DNA of 64,000 nucleotides from Gemmatimonadota bacterium (lineage in GTDB: Bacteria > Gemmatimonadota > Gemmatimonadetes > Longimicrobiales > Gaopeijiaceae). How positions within the stretch are numbered: the stretch's first letter is position 1; every line of letters begins with the position of its first letter. Below the pieces are notes generated by a model, which ran no database searches, was not told the DNA's origin, and saw nothing but the letters and a program-made list of their open reading frames with translations. Positions 27,093-35,577 of this stretch are shown here, piece after piece. The DNA lies in the NCBI GenBank assembly GCA_022826565.1, contig JAJDUP010000013.1, forward strand, positions 124,001-188,000, given 5' to 3'. The position numbers and the translations under genes were made by a program.

Positions 27093-28043
27093 GTGAGCAT
27101 CGGGAGCGGCCGCTCGAATGTCCCGGAGTCGTCGGGCCGCCAGGTCGTGGAAGCGGTTCCCAACTTCAGCGAGGGGCGCGATCCGGATTTCGTCGGTGCC
27201 GCGGCGGCGGCCTTCGCCTCGGCCGGGTGCGAGGTGCTCCACACGACCATGGATCCGGATCACCACCGCTCCGTGGTGACGGTGATCGGATCGCCGCGCG
27301 CGGTCCAGATGGGAGCCGTCGCCGCGGCCAAGCTGGCCCTGCGCCGGATCGACCTCCGCGCGCATGCCGGGGTGCATCCGCGGGTGGGGGCGCTGGATGT
27401 GCTGCCCTTCGTGCCCCTTCACGGGATCGGGATGGACGATGTCGTGCGGCTGGCCCGCCGGGTCGGCGACCGTATCGCGAATCTGGGAATCCCCGTCGTG
27501 TTCTACGGGCGTGCTTCGCGGCCTCCGGGGCGCTCCCTGGCCGGGATTCGGCGGTGCGCCGGGGATCATCCCGAGGCGGACCTCGTGGGCAGGGAACCCG
27601 GAGGCGGGCGAATGCATCCCGTCGCACATCCCACCGCCGGGACAACCTGCGTCGGCGCCCGGGGGGTGCTGCTTGCGTGGAACGTCGACATCGAAGGTGT
27701 CTCCCTGGAGCGGGCACGGGGGATCGCAGCGCGCATCCGCGAGGCGGGCGGCGGCTTCCCGGGCCTGAGGGCGCTGGCCCTGCGGCTCGCCCGCCAGCGC
27801 CGCACCCAGATCTCCATGAATATCGAGGATCCGGCCAGGACCGACCCGAACGACGTCTTCCGGGCGATCGAACGCGAGGTGCGGGACGCGCGGGGACGGG
27901 TGTCCGGGACCGAGGTGATCGGGATGTGTCCCGACCAGGTCGCCGCGCCAGCGACGGTAAGGGCGATGGGTATCCGCGATTGGTCCCGCGATCGGATTCT
28001 CGGTCGGCGCCTGTCGGCGTACCTGGAGGCCAGGGGCGGGTAG
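27093..28043 (+). CDS. ftcD: Glutamate formimidoyltransferase
   Basis: Transfers the formimino group between N-formimino-glutamate and tetrahydrofolate in histidine degradation. VVEAVPNFSEGRDPDFV (~17-33) is the family N-terminal signature; HAGVHPRVGALDVLPFVP carries the conserved substrate-site His and Arg. At 316 residues it is the transferase part only, without the cyclodeaminase domain of the animal enzyme. GTG at 27093. No other histidine-degradation gene is adjacent, so it could serve as a folate one-carbon enzyme alone. Confidence 0.88.
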   Translation: MSIGSGRSNVPESSGRQVVEAVPNFSEGRDPDFVGAAAAAFASAGCEVLHTTMDPDHHRSVVTVIGSPRAVQMGAVAAAKLALRRIDLRAHAGVHPRVGALDVLPFVPLHGIGMDDVVRLARRVGDRIANLGIPVVFYGRASRPPGRSLAGIRRCAGDHPEADLVGREPGGGRMHPVAHPTAGTTCVGARGVLLAWNVDIEGVSLERARGIAARIREAGGGFPGLRALALRLARQRRTQISMNIEDPARTDPNDVFRAIEREVRDARGRVSGTEVIGMCPDQVAAPATVRAMGIRDWSRDRILGRRLSAYLEARGG

Positions 28044-28131
28044 TGTCGGTCGCGCCGGTCACGGTGCTATGCCATTTTGGCCGGTCCATTGCTATCTTGT
28101 GTGCGACGACGGCTGACTCGCCCGCGCAACC

Positions 28132-28154
28132 CGTGCGGCCCGGGAGGCCGCACG
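28132..28154 (+). other. Strong hairpin in the leader of the polyprenyl synthase gene
   Basis: CGTGCGGCC (28132-28140) and GGCCGCACG (28146-28154) are perfectly complementary with a CGGGA loop. It lies 34 bases before the ATG. An extended -10-like TGCTATCTT is ~40 bases upstream, which would put the hairpin in the 5' leader. Alternatively it ends the ftcD transcript. Confidence 0.4.
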
Positions 28155-28188
28155 CGAACCGCGGCAAACGACGCGCTTCTGGGACTTT

Positions 28189-29190
28189 ATGAATCGGACT
28201 ACGGCTTTAGGGACAGCGCCAGCCGGCCTTCCCGGAATCCAGGCGCCGGTTCGCGAACGCCTGGACCGCGTGATGGACGAACTGCGCCGCATCGCGGTTG
28301 CCGACTTTTCCATGGTCGACGAGGTCAACGACTACCTCATGCGCGTGCCTGGCAAGATGTTCCGGCCCACCCTGGTCCTGCTCTGCAGCGAGATCGAGGG
28401 CGAGCGTCATGACGATGCCGTAACCCTGGCCGCCGTGGTCGAACTTGTGCATATCGCAACGCTCGTGCACGACGACGCCGTCGACCATTCGGTTCTCCGC
28501 CGCGGGATGCCGACCGTGAACTCGGCCTGGACCCACCAGATCGCGATCATCATGGGCGACTACCTGTACAGCCGGGCGGTCACCGAGCTGGCGGCCCTGG
28601 GCGATCTGGAGGCCGTGCGCGTGCTGGGGACCGCGGCCAACCGGATGAGCGTGGGCGAGATGCGGCAGCTCCTCTCCTACGACGACATCACCTACTCGGA
28701 GGACGAGTATTTCCGCCTGATCGCCGCCAAGACCGCCTCGCTGATGGCCGCCGCGTGTGAAATCGGCGCGCTGGCGGGAAGTCCGGCCAATCGCGCCGCG
28801 TTGCGGAACTACGGCCACTCCCTGGGGATGGCCTTCCAGATCACCGACGACATGCTCGACTACGTTGGACACGAGGATGTAACCGGCAAGCCCGCCGGAC
28901 TCGACCTTCGCGGGCGAAAGGTCACGCTGCCGCTGGTCGGCGCACTGCGCGCCATGTCGCCTGTAGAGGTGGACGAAGTGCGCCAGGTCTTCACGCTCGG
29001 AGAGCCGGGTGACCAGGAGGTGGGCCGAGTCATCTCGCTTGTGCGCGAACACGGTGGAATCGAGTACGCCAGAAGCAAGGCCGTGGCCTGCGCGCGCGCG
29101 GCCGAGGCGGCCATCGGCGGGCTTCCACCCGGCCCGATGTTCGATGCCCTCCACGAGGCGGTTCTGTACGTGACCGATCGCTCCAGATGA
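28189..29190 (+). CDS. Polyprenyl diphosphate synthase (long-chain, IspB/HepT type)
   Basis: Condenses isopentenyl diphosphate with allylic diphosphates to build the side chain of a respiratory quinone. First Asp-rich motif HDDAVD (~94-99) and second DDMLD (~223-227) are intact, as are GKMFRP (Lys/Arg binding IPP) and FQITDD. Small residues before the first motif suggest a long-chain product. 333 residues, normal length. Its end overlaps the DUF4321-like gene by ATGA. Confidence 0.9.
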   Translation: MNRTTALGTAPAGLPGIQAPVRERLDRVMDELRRIAVADFSMVDEVNDYLMRVPGKMFRPTLVLLCSEIEGERHDDAVTLAAVVELVHIATLVHDDAVDHSVLRRGMPTVNSAWTHQIAIIMGDYLYSRAVTELAALGDLEAVRVLGTAANRMSVGEMRQLLSYDDITYSEDEYFRLIAAKTASLMAAACEIGALAGSPANRAALRNYGHSLGMAFQITDDMLDYVGHEDVTGKPAGLDLRGRKVTLPLVGALRAMSPVEVDEVRQVFTLGEPGDQEVGRVISLVREHGGIEYARSKAVACARAAEAAIGGLPPGPMFDALHEAVLYVTDRSR

Positions 29191-29462
29191 TCATGCGCCA
29201 GGCTCGGCGGGTTCCGCGGGGACTCGTGGCGATCGTCTTCGGTCTGTTCCTCGGCGGACTATTCACCAGGCTTGCAGAAATCTTCCTGCCCGAGAGCGCG
29301 GCGCGCTCCTTCCTGACGACGTCGGCGTCGGCGTCGGTCGGCCCCTTCTACCTTGACCTGGTCTCGGTGAGCTTCACGATCGGGCCGATCTCCTTTGCGC
29401 TCAACGTCCTTACCCTGGTCGGCATCGCCCTGGCCGGATTTGCGGCCCGGTCCTGGATCTGA
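29187..29462 (+). CDS. Small membrane protein, DUF4321-like
   Basis: A 91-residue protein with two predicted membrane segments (~11-30 and ~66-88) and a short loop carrying YLDLVSVSFTIGPISFALN, which matches my memory of the DUF4321 pattern (LDLxxxxFTxG near the second segment). Function is unknown. It overlaps the polyprenyl synthase gene by four bases; ATG at 29193 is an alternative start. Confidence 0.72.
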   Translation: MIMRQARRVPRGLVAIVFGLFLGGLFTRLAEIFLPESAARSFLTTSASASVGPFYLDLVSVSFTIGPISFALNVLTLVGIALAGFAARSWI

Positions 29463-29642
29463 CGGCAGGACGCCCGGCGGCCGGCCTCGGTGCCCCGAGA
29501 CAGGTCGCGGGGATGCCGGGGCCGCCGGACATCGTTCTTTCGCCGCGCGTCGCCTTTCCGTTAGTTTGTCCGTCCACCACGTAACCGGCTCGCCGGACAG
29601 GGAAAGCCCCTCCGGAGGCTCCGGGCAGAGGAGGTAGCAAAT

Positions 29643-29885
29643 ATGCCTTTCAGTCTTGGCATGGGAGAGATGATCCTGGTCTTCCTGGTCGTGCTGCTCC
29701 TGTTCGGAGCGAAGCGGCTGCCGGAGATCGGGACCTCTCTCGGCAAGGGAATCAGGGAATTCAAATCCTCGGTCCGGGAAGTCCAGTCGTCCGTGCGCGT
29801 GGACAAGGAGCTTCCGTCGGGGGAAGAGCAGTCGAGCGCCGACGGGCAAGAGGAGGGATCTCCGCGCAGGCTGACAACTGGGTAG
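29643..29885 (+). CDS. tatA: Twin-arginine translocase subunit TatA/TatE
   Basis: Pore-forming Tat subunit. An 80-residue protein with a short membrane anchor (~7-21), the hinge FGAKRLPEIG and an amphipathic helix SLGKGIREFKSS. AGGAGG lies 8 bases before ATG 29643. No tatB is in the window, so a TatA/TatC system without TatB is possible. Confidence 0.93.
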   Translation: MPFSLGMGEMILVFLVVLLLFGAKRLPEIGTSLGKGIREFKSSVREVQSSVRVDKELPSGEEQSSADGQEEGSPRRLTTG

Positions 29886-29894
29886 GCCTGCCCG

Positions 29895-29925
29895 GATTGC
29901 CGTAACCGACCCGGGACCGGCAATC
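29895..29925. terminator. Hairpin between convergent tatA and PpiD-like genes
   Basis: GATTGCCG (29895-29902) pairs perfectly with CGGCAATC (29918-29925) over a 15-base loop. Sitting between converging stops, it could end both transcripts. There is no clear T-run on either side. Confidence 0.45.
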
Positions 29926-29957
29926 AGCCTTCAGGCGCGCGCGCCCCGCGGCTGGAG

Positions 29958-31796
29958 CTAGAAGACGGGGGGCAGCGGAAGTCCCTGCTGGTCGTCGGGC
30001 GGATTCAGCACCTGTTCGCGCCGGTCCACGATCCTCGCCGTCGCCCGCAGAGCTTCGATCCACTGGGCGAGGCGCTGTTGCTGGATCACGGTTACCGACC
30101 GAAACCGCTGCTGGTCGATCTGTTCGACCCACGCGAGGCTGTCCGCGGGCTCCGAACCGGTCTTCTCGATCACATAGGCGTTCCGATTGGCTTCGACGGC
30201 GTCGGAGATCTCGCCAACGTCCAGACCGAAGGCCGTGCCGACGGCGGCATTGTGCTGCCCCAGGCCCAGTGCGAAAGCGTTTCGCGAGAACGGCCCCGCG
30301 TCGCGCACCTCGACGCCGTACTCACGGGCCACCTCGGCCATCGAGCGGCCCGAGTGCACCTCGGCGGCGAACTCCCGGGCCTCCTCGAGCGCGACCGCAA
30401 CCTTCTTGTCCACCCCGATGGTGCCCCGGATCGCCGCCTCGGCTTCCTCCTCCGTCAGGTAGCGGGACGGATCGATCGACACCAGTTCGATGCCGTAGAA
30501 CGAAGCGCTGTTCTCGAATACCGGACTGACGTCGCCCACAGCGGTCTCCGGATCGAAGATCCACTCGCCGCCCTCGGCCACATCGCCCGCCCCCGGGATG
30601 ATCGGGAGCGTCTCGATGAGATCGAGCGTGTCGGCTTCCAGTCCGAGGACTTCCGCCGCATCCGCCAGGGGCATGAATTCGCCGAGCTCTTCGAGAGAAT
30701 CCGCCATGGCGAGCATGTCGATCTCCGATTCCTCGGTCCTCTCGAAGGGCAGCAGGATATGCCGCGCCTGCGCGGAATCCTGCCCCCAGCGCTCGAGGAC
30801 TTCGATGAGATGTACGCCGAAGGAGGTCTGCACCGGCCCGGTGATGCGGTTCAGCGGCGTCGCGAAGACCGCCGAGTCGAAGGGGGCGACCATGTCGCCC
30901 TGGGAGAAGACGCCCAGGCTGCCGCCGCCGGGCGCGGTTGCTTCGTCCGCCGACTCGCGCGCCGCTGCCTCGCCGAAGTCCTCGCCGTCGAGTATCGACT
31001 GCCTGATTTCGCCGGCCTGGGCCAGCACGGCAGCCGTATCCGCCGCGGTGGGGGCCTTGCTGAAGGATACCGAAATCACGCCGGCGCTCGCGGGGACCAG
31101 GAAGTCCTCGCGGTTGTCCGTGTAGTAGCGCGAGATCTCGGCGTCCGTGATCTCGATCTCGTCATCGGCGACGCGCTCGGTGGGATCGAAGGAGACGTAG
31201 CTGACGCTGGCTGTTTCGTTCAGGTCCCTGTAGGCGCTCCACAACTCGGCGTCGGAGAGGTGGATCCCCAGCGACACCTGCCGCAGCAGCTTGCCCCGCG
31301 GGATGATGTCGCGGTAGTAGGCCTCCAGCTGCAGCTGCAAGAGGTTGTCGGCCGTCGCGATGAACTGCTGGTACTTGGTGATGTCGAAGACGTCGTCCGT
31401 CAGGAACGCCGGGTTCGCCATGAGGTCGGGGGGCGGGCTCGTCAGCGCTGCGGCGCGCACCTCCTCGTCGGTTACGAGGATGTTGCGGCGTTCCAGCTCC
31501 TCCTGGATCAGGATGGAGTTGACCACCTCGTCCCAGGCCTGATCCTCGATATCGGAGTTCTGGACGTTGGTGATCGGTTCCTCCTGAAGGGCCGCCGCCT
31601 GGTCGTACAGATTGCGGTACGACGCCATGTACTGTTCATAGCTCACGGAGACGCCGTTTACGCGGCCGATCTCGCCGAAGGACCCGGCCGTCTGGCCGGT
31701 GATATCCATGCCCCATTCGAAGAACATGAGTCCCCCGAAGGCCAGGGCCACGAGGATCATGATCCACTTCGTGCTTCTTCTGAGTTGCTCCATCAT
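29958..31796 (-). CDS. PpiD-like membrane-anchored peptidyl-prolyl isomerase / foldase
   Basis: Periplasmic chaperone tethered to the inner membrane, helping secreted proteins fold. ATG 31796 is preferred over the in-frame GTG 31808 because the latter lies within the AAGGAGG ribosome-binding site. The 612-residue protein has a membrane anchor (~11-28, MILVALAFGGLMFFEWGMD), a SurA-N-like helical domain (~40-190), a parvulin-type rotamase domain (~255-345, GGGSLGVFSQGDMVAPFD and FGVHLIEVLERW) and a second, divergent rotamase-like region. Single gene on the minus strand, divergent from aroQ. Confidence 0.88.
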   Translation of the reverse strand: MMEQLRRSTKWIMILVALAFGGLMFFEWGMDITGQTAGSFGEIGRVNGVSVSYEQYMASYRNLYDQAAALQEEPITNVQNSDIEDQAWDEVVNSILIQEELERRNILVTDEEVRAAALTSPPPDLMANPAFLTDDVFDITKYQQFIATADNLLQLQLEAYYRDIIPRGKLLRQVSLGIHLSDAELWSAYRDLNETASVSYVSFDPTERVADDEIEITDAEISRYYTDNREDFLVPASAGVISVSFSKAPTAADTAAVLAQAGEIRQSILDGEDFGEAAARESADEATAPGGGSLGVFSQGDMVAPFDSAVFATPLNRITGPVQTSFGVHLIEVLERWGQDSAQARHILLPFERTEESEIDMLAMADSLEELGEFMPLADAAEVLGLEADTLDLIETLPIIPGAGDVAEGGEWIFDPETAVGDVSPVFENSASFYGIELVSIDPSRYLTEEEAEAAIRGTIGVDKKVAVALEEAREFAAEVHSGRSMAEVAREYGVEVRDAGPFSRNAFALGLGQHNAAVGTAFGLDVGEISDAVEANRNAYVIEKTGSEPADSLAWVEQIDQQRFRSVTVIQQQRLAQWIEALRATARIVDRREQVLNPPDDQQGLPLPPVF

Positions 31797-31870
31797 GGCA
31801 GGTGCCACCTCCTTGCAAGGACAGGGAAGCTAACGGTTTCGCGGACCCGTCTTCAAGGAACGGCGGCGCG

Positions 31871-31900
31871 TTGACACTCCAGTCGCGCAAAATCTACCTT
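31871..31900 (+). promoter_or_regulatory. Candidate promoter for aroQ-efp-acc transcript
   Basis: Perfect TTGACA (31871-31876), 18-base spacer, TACCTT (31895-31900), ~50 bases before aroQ in the divergent gap. The -35 is ideal, the -10 weak. Confidence 0.45.
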
Positions 31901-31950
31901 TCGGGCGCTCGTCGCCCCCATCGCGTCGAGTCACGCGAAAGGACCACCCA

Positions 31951-32403
31951 ATGAGAATTGCCGTCGTCCACGGCCCCAATCTGAACCTTCTCGGAGTGCG
32001 CGAGCCGGAGGTATACGGGACCGGCACGCTCGCGGACATCGACCGGGCCCTCGAGGCGCTCGGCCGCGAGGTCGACACCGAGGTGGAGTCCTTCCAGTCG
32101 AACAGCGAAGGGCGGATCCTGGACTACCTCGCCGAGATCCGCGACCGCGTGGACGGGGTGCTGATCAACCCGGCGGGGCTCGGCCACACCTCGGTCGCCC
32201 TCCTCGACGGACTCCTCGCGACCTCGAAGCCCTTCGCGGAAGTGCACCTGAGCAACCCCGCCAGCCGCGAGAGCTTTCGCCGGCACTCCTTCCTGACCCC
32301 GGCGGCGGTGGGCGTGGTCGCCGGTTTCGGGGTTGACAGCTATCTTTCGGGCTTTCGTTGTCTTAACAACTATCTTGTCAGGCGGAGCGCAACGGCTTCA
32401 TAA
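31951..32403 (+). CDS. aroQ: 3-Dehydroquinate dehydratase, type II
   Basis: Third step of the shikimate pathway, forming 3-dehydroshikimate by anti-elimination. GPNLNLLGVREPEVYG (~8-23) holds the catalytic Tyr22; INPAGLGHTSVAL gives Asn73 and His79; EVHLSNP gives His99; RESFRRHS follows. All active-site residues expected of type II enzymes are present. 150 residues. First gene of a long plus-strand run. Confidence 0.96.
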   Translation: MRIAVVHGPNLNLLGVREPEVYGTGTLADIDRALEALGREVDTEVESFQSNSEGRILDYLAEIRDRVDGVLINPAGLGHTSVALLDGLLATSKPFAEVHLSNPASRESFRRHSFLTPAAVGVVAGFGVDSYLSGFRCLNNYLVRRSATAS

Positions 32404-32445
32404 TCCCCGCGGCTCGGCAACAAGAGGATACCGGAACCCATTTTC

Positions 32446-33012
32446 ATGGCCAGTACCGCAGATTTTCGCAACGGCATGGTGCTCGAGATCGGCAGCGTGC
32501 TGTGGACGATTACATATTTTCAGCACGTCAAGCCCGGAAAGGGCGGCGCCTTCGTGCGCACCAAGCTCAAGAACGTCCTTTCGGGCGCCGTGGTCGACAG
32601 GACCTTCCGCGCCGGCGAGCGGGTGACCAGCGTACGCCTGGAGCGCCGGCCGGTCAACTACTCCTACACGGACGGCGAACTGTACCACTTCATGGACCAG
32701 GAGACCTACGACCTGATCCCCATCAGTGCCGACATGCTCGGCGAGGATCAGCTCAAGTACCTGAAGGAGAACATGGAGTGCCACGGGCTCGTGCACGACG
32801 GGAATGTGATCAGCGTCGAACTCCCCGATTTCGTGGAACTCGAGGTGACCGACACGAACCCCGGTTTCAAGGGCGATACGGCTCAGGGCGCGACCAAGCC
32901 GGCCACGCTGGAGACGGGCGCCGTCGTGCAGGTGCCGCTGTTCGTCGATATCGGCGACACCCTGAAGATCGACCGGCGTGAAGACAAATACCTGACGCGG
33001 GTAAGCGGATGA
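32446..33012 (+). CDS. efp: Translation elongation factor P
   Basis: Relieves ribosome stalling at consecutive prolines, relevant to the Pro-rich proteins in this window. 188 residues, three beta-barrel domains. The tip residue that is modified in many bacteria is Lys32 in KPGKGGAF, so a Lys-type EF-P; modification genes (epmA/epmB or others) are not in the window. ATG at 32446; the stop overlaps accB. Confidence 0.95.
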   Translation: MASTADFRNGMVLEIGSVLWTITYFQHVKPGKGGAFVRTKLKNVLSGAVVDRTFRAGERVTSVRLERRPVNYSYTDGELYHFMDQETYDLIPISADMLGEDQLKYLKENMECHGLVHDGNVISVELPDFVELEVTDTNPGFKGDTAQGATKPATLETGAVVQVPLFVDIGDTLKIDRREDKYLTRVSG

Positions 33013-33488
33013 TCGACATCGAGCTCCTGCAGGCACTGGTCCGGCTGGTCGACGATTCTTCTCTCGACAGCCTGGAAATCGAGCGGGGGACGACCCGGAT
33101 CCGGCTTGCCAAGTCGCCGAGCGGCGGCATGATCGTGCCGGAGGCCGTGCGGGCGGCTCCGGCGGCTCCGGCCGCTGCCGCGGGCACCGAGCCCGCCGCC
33201 CCGCCGCCCGCCGACGGGGCGCCCACGCCGGAAGCGCCGGCCACGAATCTGATCGAGGTCACGTCGCCGATGGTGGGGACCTTCTACCGGGCGCCCTCCC
33301 CCGAGGCCGCGCCATACGTCCAGGTGGGCTCGGCGGTGGCGGCGGGCGACGTCCTCTGCGTCATCGAGGCCATGAAGCTGATGAACGAGCTGGAGTGCGA
33401 GGTCGCCGGGAGGATCGTCGAGATCTGCGCCGACAACGCCGAGCCGGTCGACTACGGCCAGGTTCTGTTCCGGGTCGAACCCGCCTGA
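33009..33488 (+). CDS. accB: Acetyl-CoA carboxylase biotin carboxyl carrier protein
   Basis: Carries CO2 on biotin between AccC and the carboxyltransferase in fatty-acid synthesis. The biotinyl motif EAMKLMNE has the target Lys at ~123, near the end of the 159-residue protein. An Ala/Pro-rich linker (~46-78) precedes the biotinyl domain. ATGA overlap with efp; accC follows after 13 bases. Confidence 0.96.
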   Translation: MIDIELLQALVRLVDDSSLDSLEIERGTTRIRLAKSPSGGMIVPEAVRAAPAAPAAAAGTEPAAPPPADGAPTPEAPATNLIEVTSPMVGTFYRAPSPEAAPYVQVGSAVAAGDVLCVIEAMKLMNELECEVAGRIVEICADNAEPVDYGQVLFRVEPA

Positions 33489-33501
33489 CCCGAGCGGCCG
33501 C

Positions 33502-34857
33502 GTGTTCGAAAAGCTGCTGATCGCCAACCGGGGTGAAATCGCGCTCCGCATCGTGCGGGCGTGCCGCGAGCTCGACATCGCCACGGTGGCGGTGCACTCC
33601 GAGGCCGATCAGGAGTCGCTGCACGTGCGCTTCGCCGACGAGGCCGTGTGCATCGGGCCGGCCCGCGCCGCGCAGTCGTACCTGAAGGTGCCCAGGATCA
33701 TCGCCGCGGCGGAGATCACGGGGGCGGAGGCGGTGCATCCGGGGTACGGCTTCCTCGCCGAGAACGCGGAGTTCGCCGAGATCTGCGAGCGCTCGGAGCT
33801 GGCGTTCGTGGGGCCGACGCCGGAGCAGATCCGGTCGATGGGCGACAAGGCGGTCGCCCGCGAGACGATGCGCGCGGCGGGCGTTCCGGTGGTGCCGGGC
33901 TCGGACGGGATCATCGACGACGAGGGGGAGGCGCACCGGGTCGCCCGCGAGATCGGATACCCCGTGATGATCAAGGCGGCGGCGGGCGGCGGCGGCAAGG
34001 GGATGCGCATCGCTGGCTACGACGGCTCCTTCCGCCGCAACTTCGCGGCCGCCCGTGCCGAGGCGCAGGCGGCGTTCGGCGACGGTGGGATGTACCTGGA
34101 GCGGTGCATCGAACGGCCCCGCCACGTCGAGTTCCAGGTCTTCGGCGACCGGCAGGGCAGGGTGGTGCACCTGGGAGAGCGGGACTGCTCGATCCAGCGG
34201 CGCCACCAGAAGCTGGTGGAGGAGTCGCCCTCCCCTGCGCTCACCCCGGAGCTGAGGGCCGAGATGGGAGAAGCGGCGGTCAAGGCGGCCGCGGCGATCG
34301 GCTACATCGGGGCCGGAACGGTAGAGTTCCTCCTCGACCGATCCGGCGAGTTCTTCTTCATCGAGATGAACACGCGCATCCAGGTGGAGCACCCCGTCAC
34401 CGAAGCCACGACGGGGCTGGACCTCGTCAAGGAGCAGATCCGGGTCGCGGCAGGCGAACCGCTGTCCTTCCCTCCCGGGGAGCAGGAGCACCGCGGCCAC
34501 GCCATCGAGTTCCGCATCAACGCCGAGGACCCGGCACGCAATTTCGCCCCCTCGCCCGGACTGATCAGCACCCTGCACCAGCCGGGCGGCCCCGGCGTGC
34601 GCGTCGACACGCATATCTACACGGGCTATCGAGTTCCGCCCTTCTACGACTCCCTCCTCGCCAAGCTGATCGTGTGGGGCAACACCCGGTGCGAGGCGGT
34701 GGTGCGGGGGCGCGAGGCGCTCGAGTCCTTCGTGGTCGAGGGCATCCCGACGACGATCGACTACCTCGCGGCGATCACCCGGGACGAGGAATTCAGGCAG
34801 GGGGACGTCGACACCAGCTTCGTGCAGCGCTTCCAGGACCGGACGCGAGGCCGGTGA
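33502..34857 (+). CDS. accC: Acetyl-CoA carboxylase biotin carboxylase subunit
   Basis: ATP-dependent carboxylation of the biotin on Acc[17 protein letters not shown] at the N-terminus, the glycine-rich ATP loop [10 protein letters not shown] (~155-164), and the biotin-carboxylase signature [14 protein letters not shown] (~290-303) are all present. 451 residues, ordinary length. GTG at 33502. Confidence 0.96.
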   Translation: MFEKLLIANRGEIALRIVRACRELDIATVAVHSEADQESLHVRFADEAVCIGPARAAQSYLKVPRIIAAAEITGAEAVHPGYGFLAENAEFAEICERSELAFVGPTPEQIRSMGDKAVARETMRAAGVPVVPGSDGIIDDEGEAHRVAREIGYPVMIKAAAGGGGKGMRIAGYDGSFRRNFAAARAEAQAAFGDGGMYLERCIERPRHVEFQVFGDRQGRVVHLGERDCSIQRRHQKLVEESPSPALTPELRAEMGEAAVKAAAAIGYIGAGTVEFLLDRSGEFFFIEMNTRIQVEHPVTEATTGLDLVKEQIRVAAGEPLSFPPGEQEHRGHAIEFRINAEDPARNFAPSPGLISTLHQPGGPGVRVDTHIYTGYRVPPFYDSLLAKLIVWGNTRCEAVVRGREALESFVVEGIPTTIDYLAAITRDEEFRQGDVDTSFVQRFQDRTRGR

Positions 34858-35576
34858 AGCTAAGCGTCTGCTTCACCCCCGCCGAGGTGCGGCCCGAGTC
34901 GGTCGAGGGGGCCACCGCCGTCGTGATCGACGTGGTGCGCGCGACCTCGTGCATCGTCGAGGCGCTGGCAAACGGAGCGCGCGGGGTCCTGCCCGCCATC
35001 TCCATCGAGGAGGCCGGAAGGCTCAGGGATACCCTGGACGGCGACGGTGCGCTGCTCTGCGGCGAGCGGCAAGGGCTCCGCATCGAGGGCTTCGACCTGG
35101 GCAACTCGCCCGCCGAGTTCACCCGGGAAGCCGTCGCGGGAAGGCATCTGGTGATGACGACCACCAACGGCACCAGGGCGCTGATGGCGGCCGTGGGCGC
35201 GGACCGTGTCCTGGCGGCGTCCTTTCTGAACCTCGGCGCCGTCGCGGATGCGATCCGCGGCGACGCCTCCGTCGTCGTCGTGTGCGCGGGAAAGGCAGGG
35301 GACTTCGCCATGGACGACACCGTGTGCGCCGGCCACATCCTGCGCCGCGTGCTGAACGGCTGGACGGGACCTGTGGCGATGGACGAACGGGCGCGCGCGG
35401 CGGTGGAACTGGCCGGGCTGCACGAAGTATCGGGCGAGATGCTGGCGGACACCGAGGCGGGGAAGGCCCTGGTCGATGTGGGCCTCGGAGGCGATCTGGC
35501 ACTGTGCGCAGGGGCCGACAGGCATAAGATTGTACCTATGATGTGCGATCGAGTCATAACTGCCCCATCGCGGTAG
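34854..35576 (+). CDS. comB: 2-Phosphosulfolactate phosphatase (ComB family)
   Basis: Would hydrolyse 2-phospho-3-sulfolactate to sulfolactate, a step of coenzyme M biosynthesis or sulfolactate formation. Family motifs: [15 protein letters not shown] (~23-37), [19 protein letters not shown] (~63-81) and TTTNGTRAL (~101-109). 240 residues. The GTG start overlaps the accC stop (GTGA). No phosphosulfolactate synthase (ComA) is in the window, so the pathway in this organism is uncertain and a related phosphatase role is possible. Confidence 0.85.
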   Translation: MKLSVCFTPAEVRPESVEGATAVVIDVVRATSCIVEALANGARGVLPAISIEEAGRLRDTLDGDGALLCGERQGLRIEGFDLGNSPAEFTREAVAGRHLVMTTTNGTRALMAAVGADRVLAASFLNLGAVADAIRGDASVVVVCAGKAGDFAMDDTVCAGHILRRVLNGWTGPVAMDERARAAVELAGLHEVSGEMLADTEAGKALVDVGLGGDLALCAGADRHKIVPMMCDRVITAPSR

Positions 35577-35577
35577 C

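Noticed and set aside
32357..32370. GTTGTCTTAACAAC palindrome as an efp operator
   Set aside because: It lies within conserved aroQ codons and arms are only 5 bases; insufficient support.
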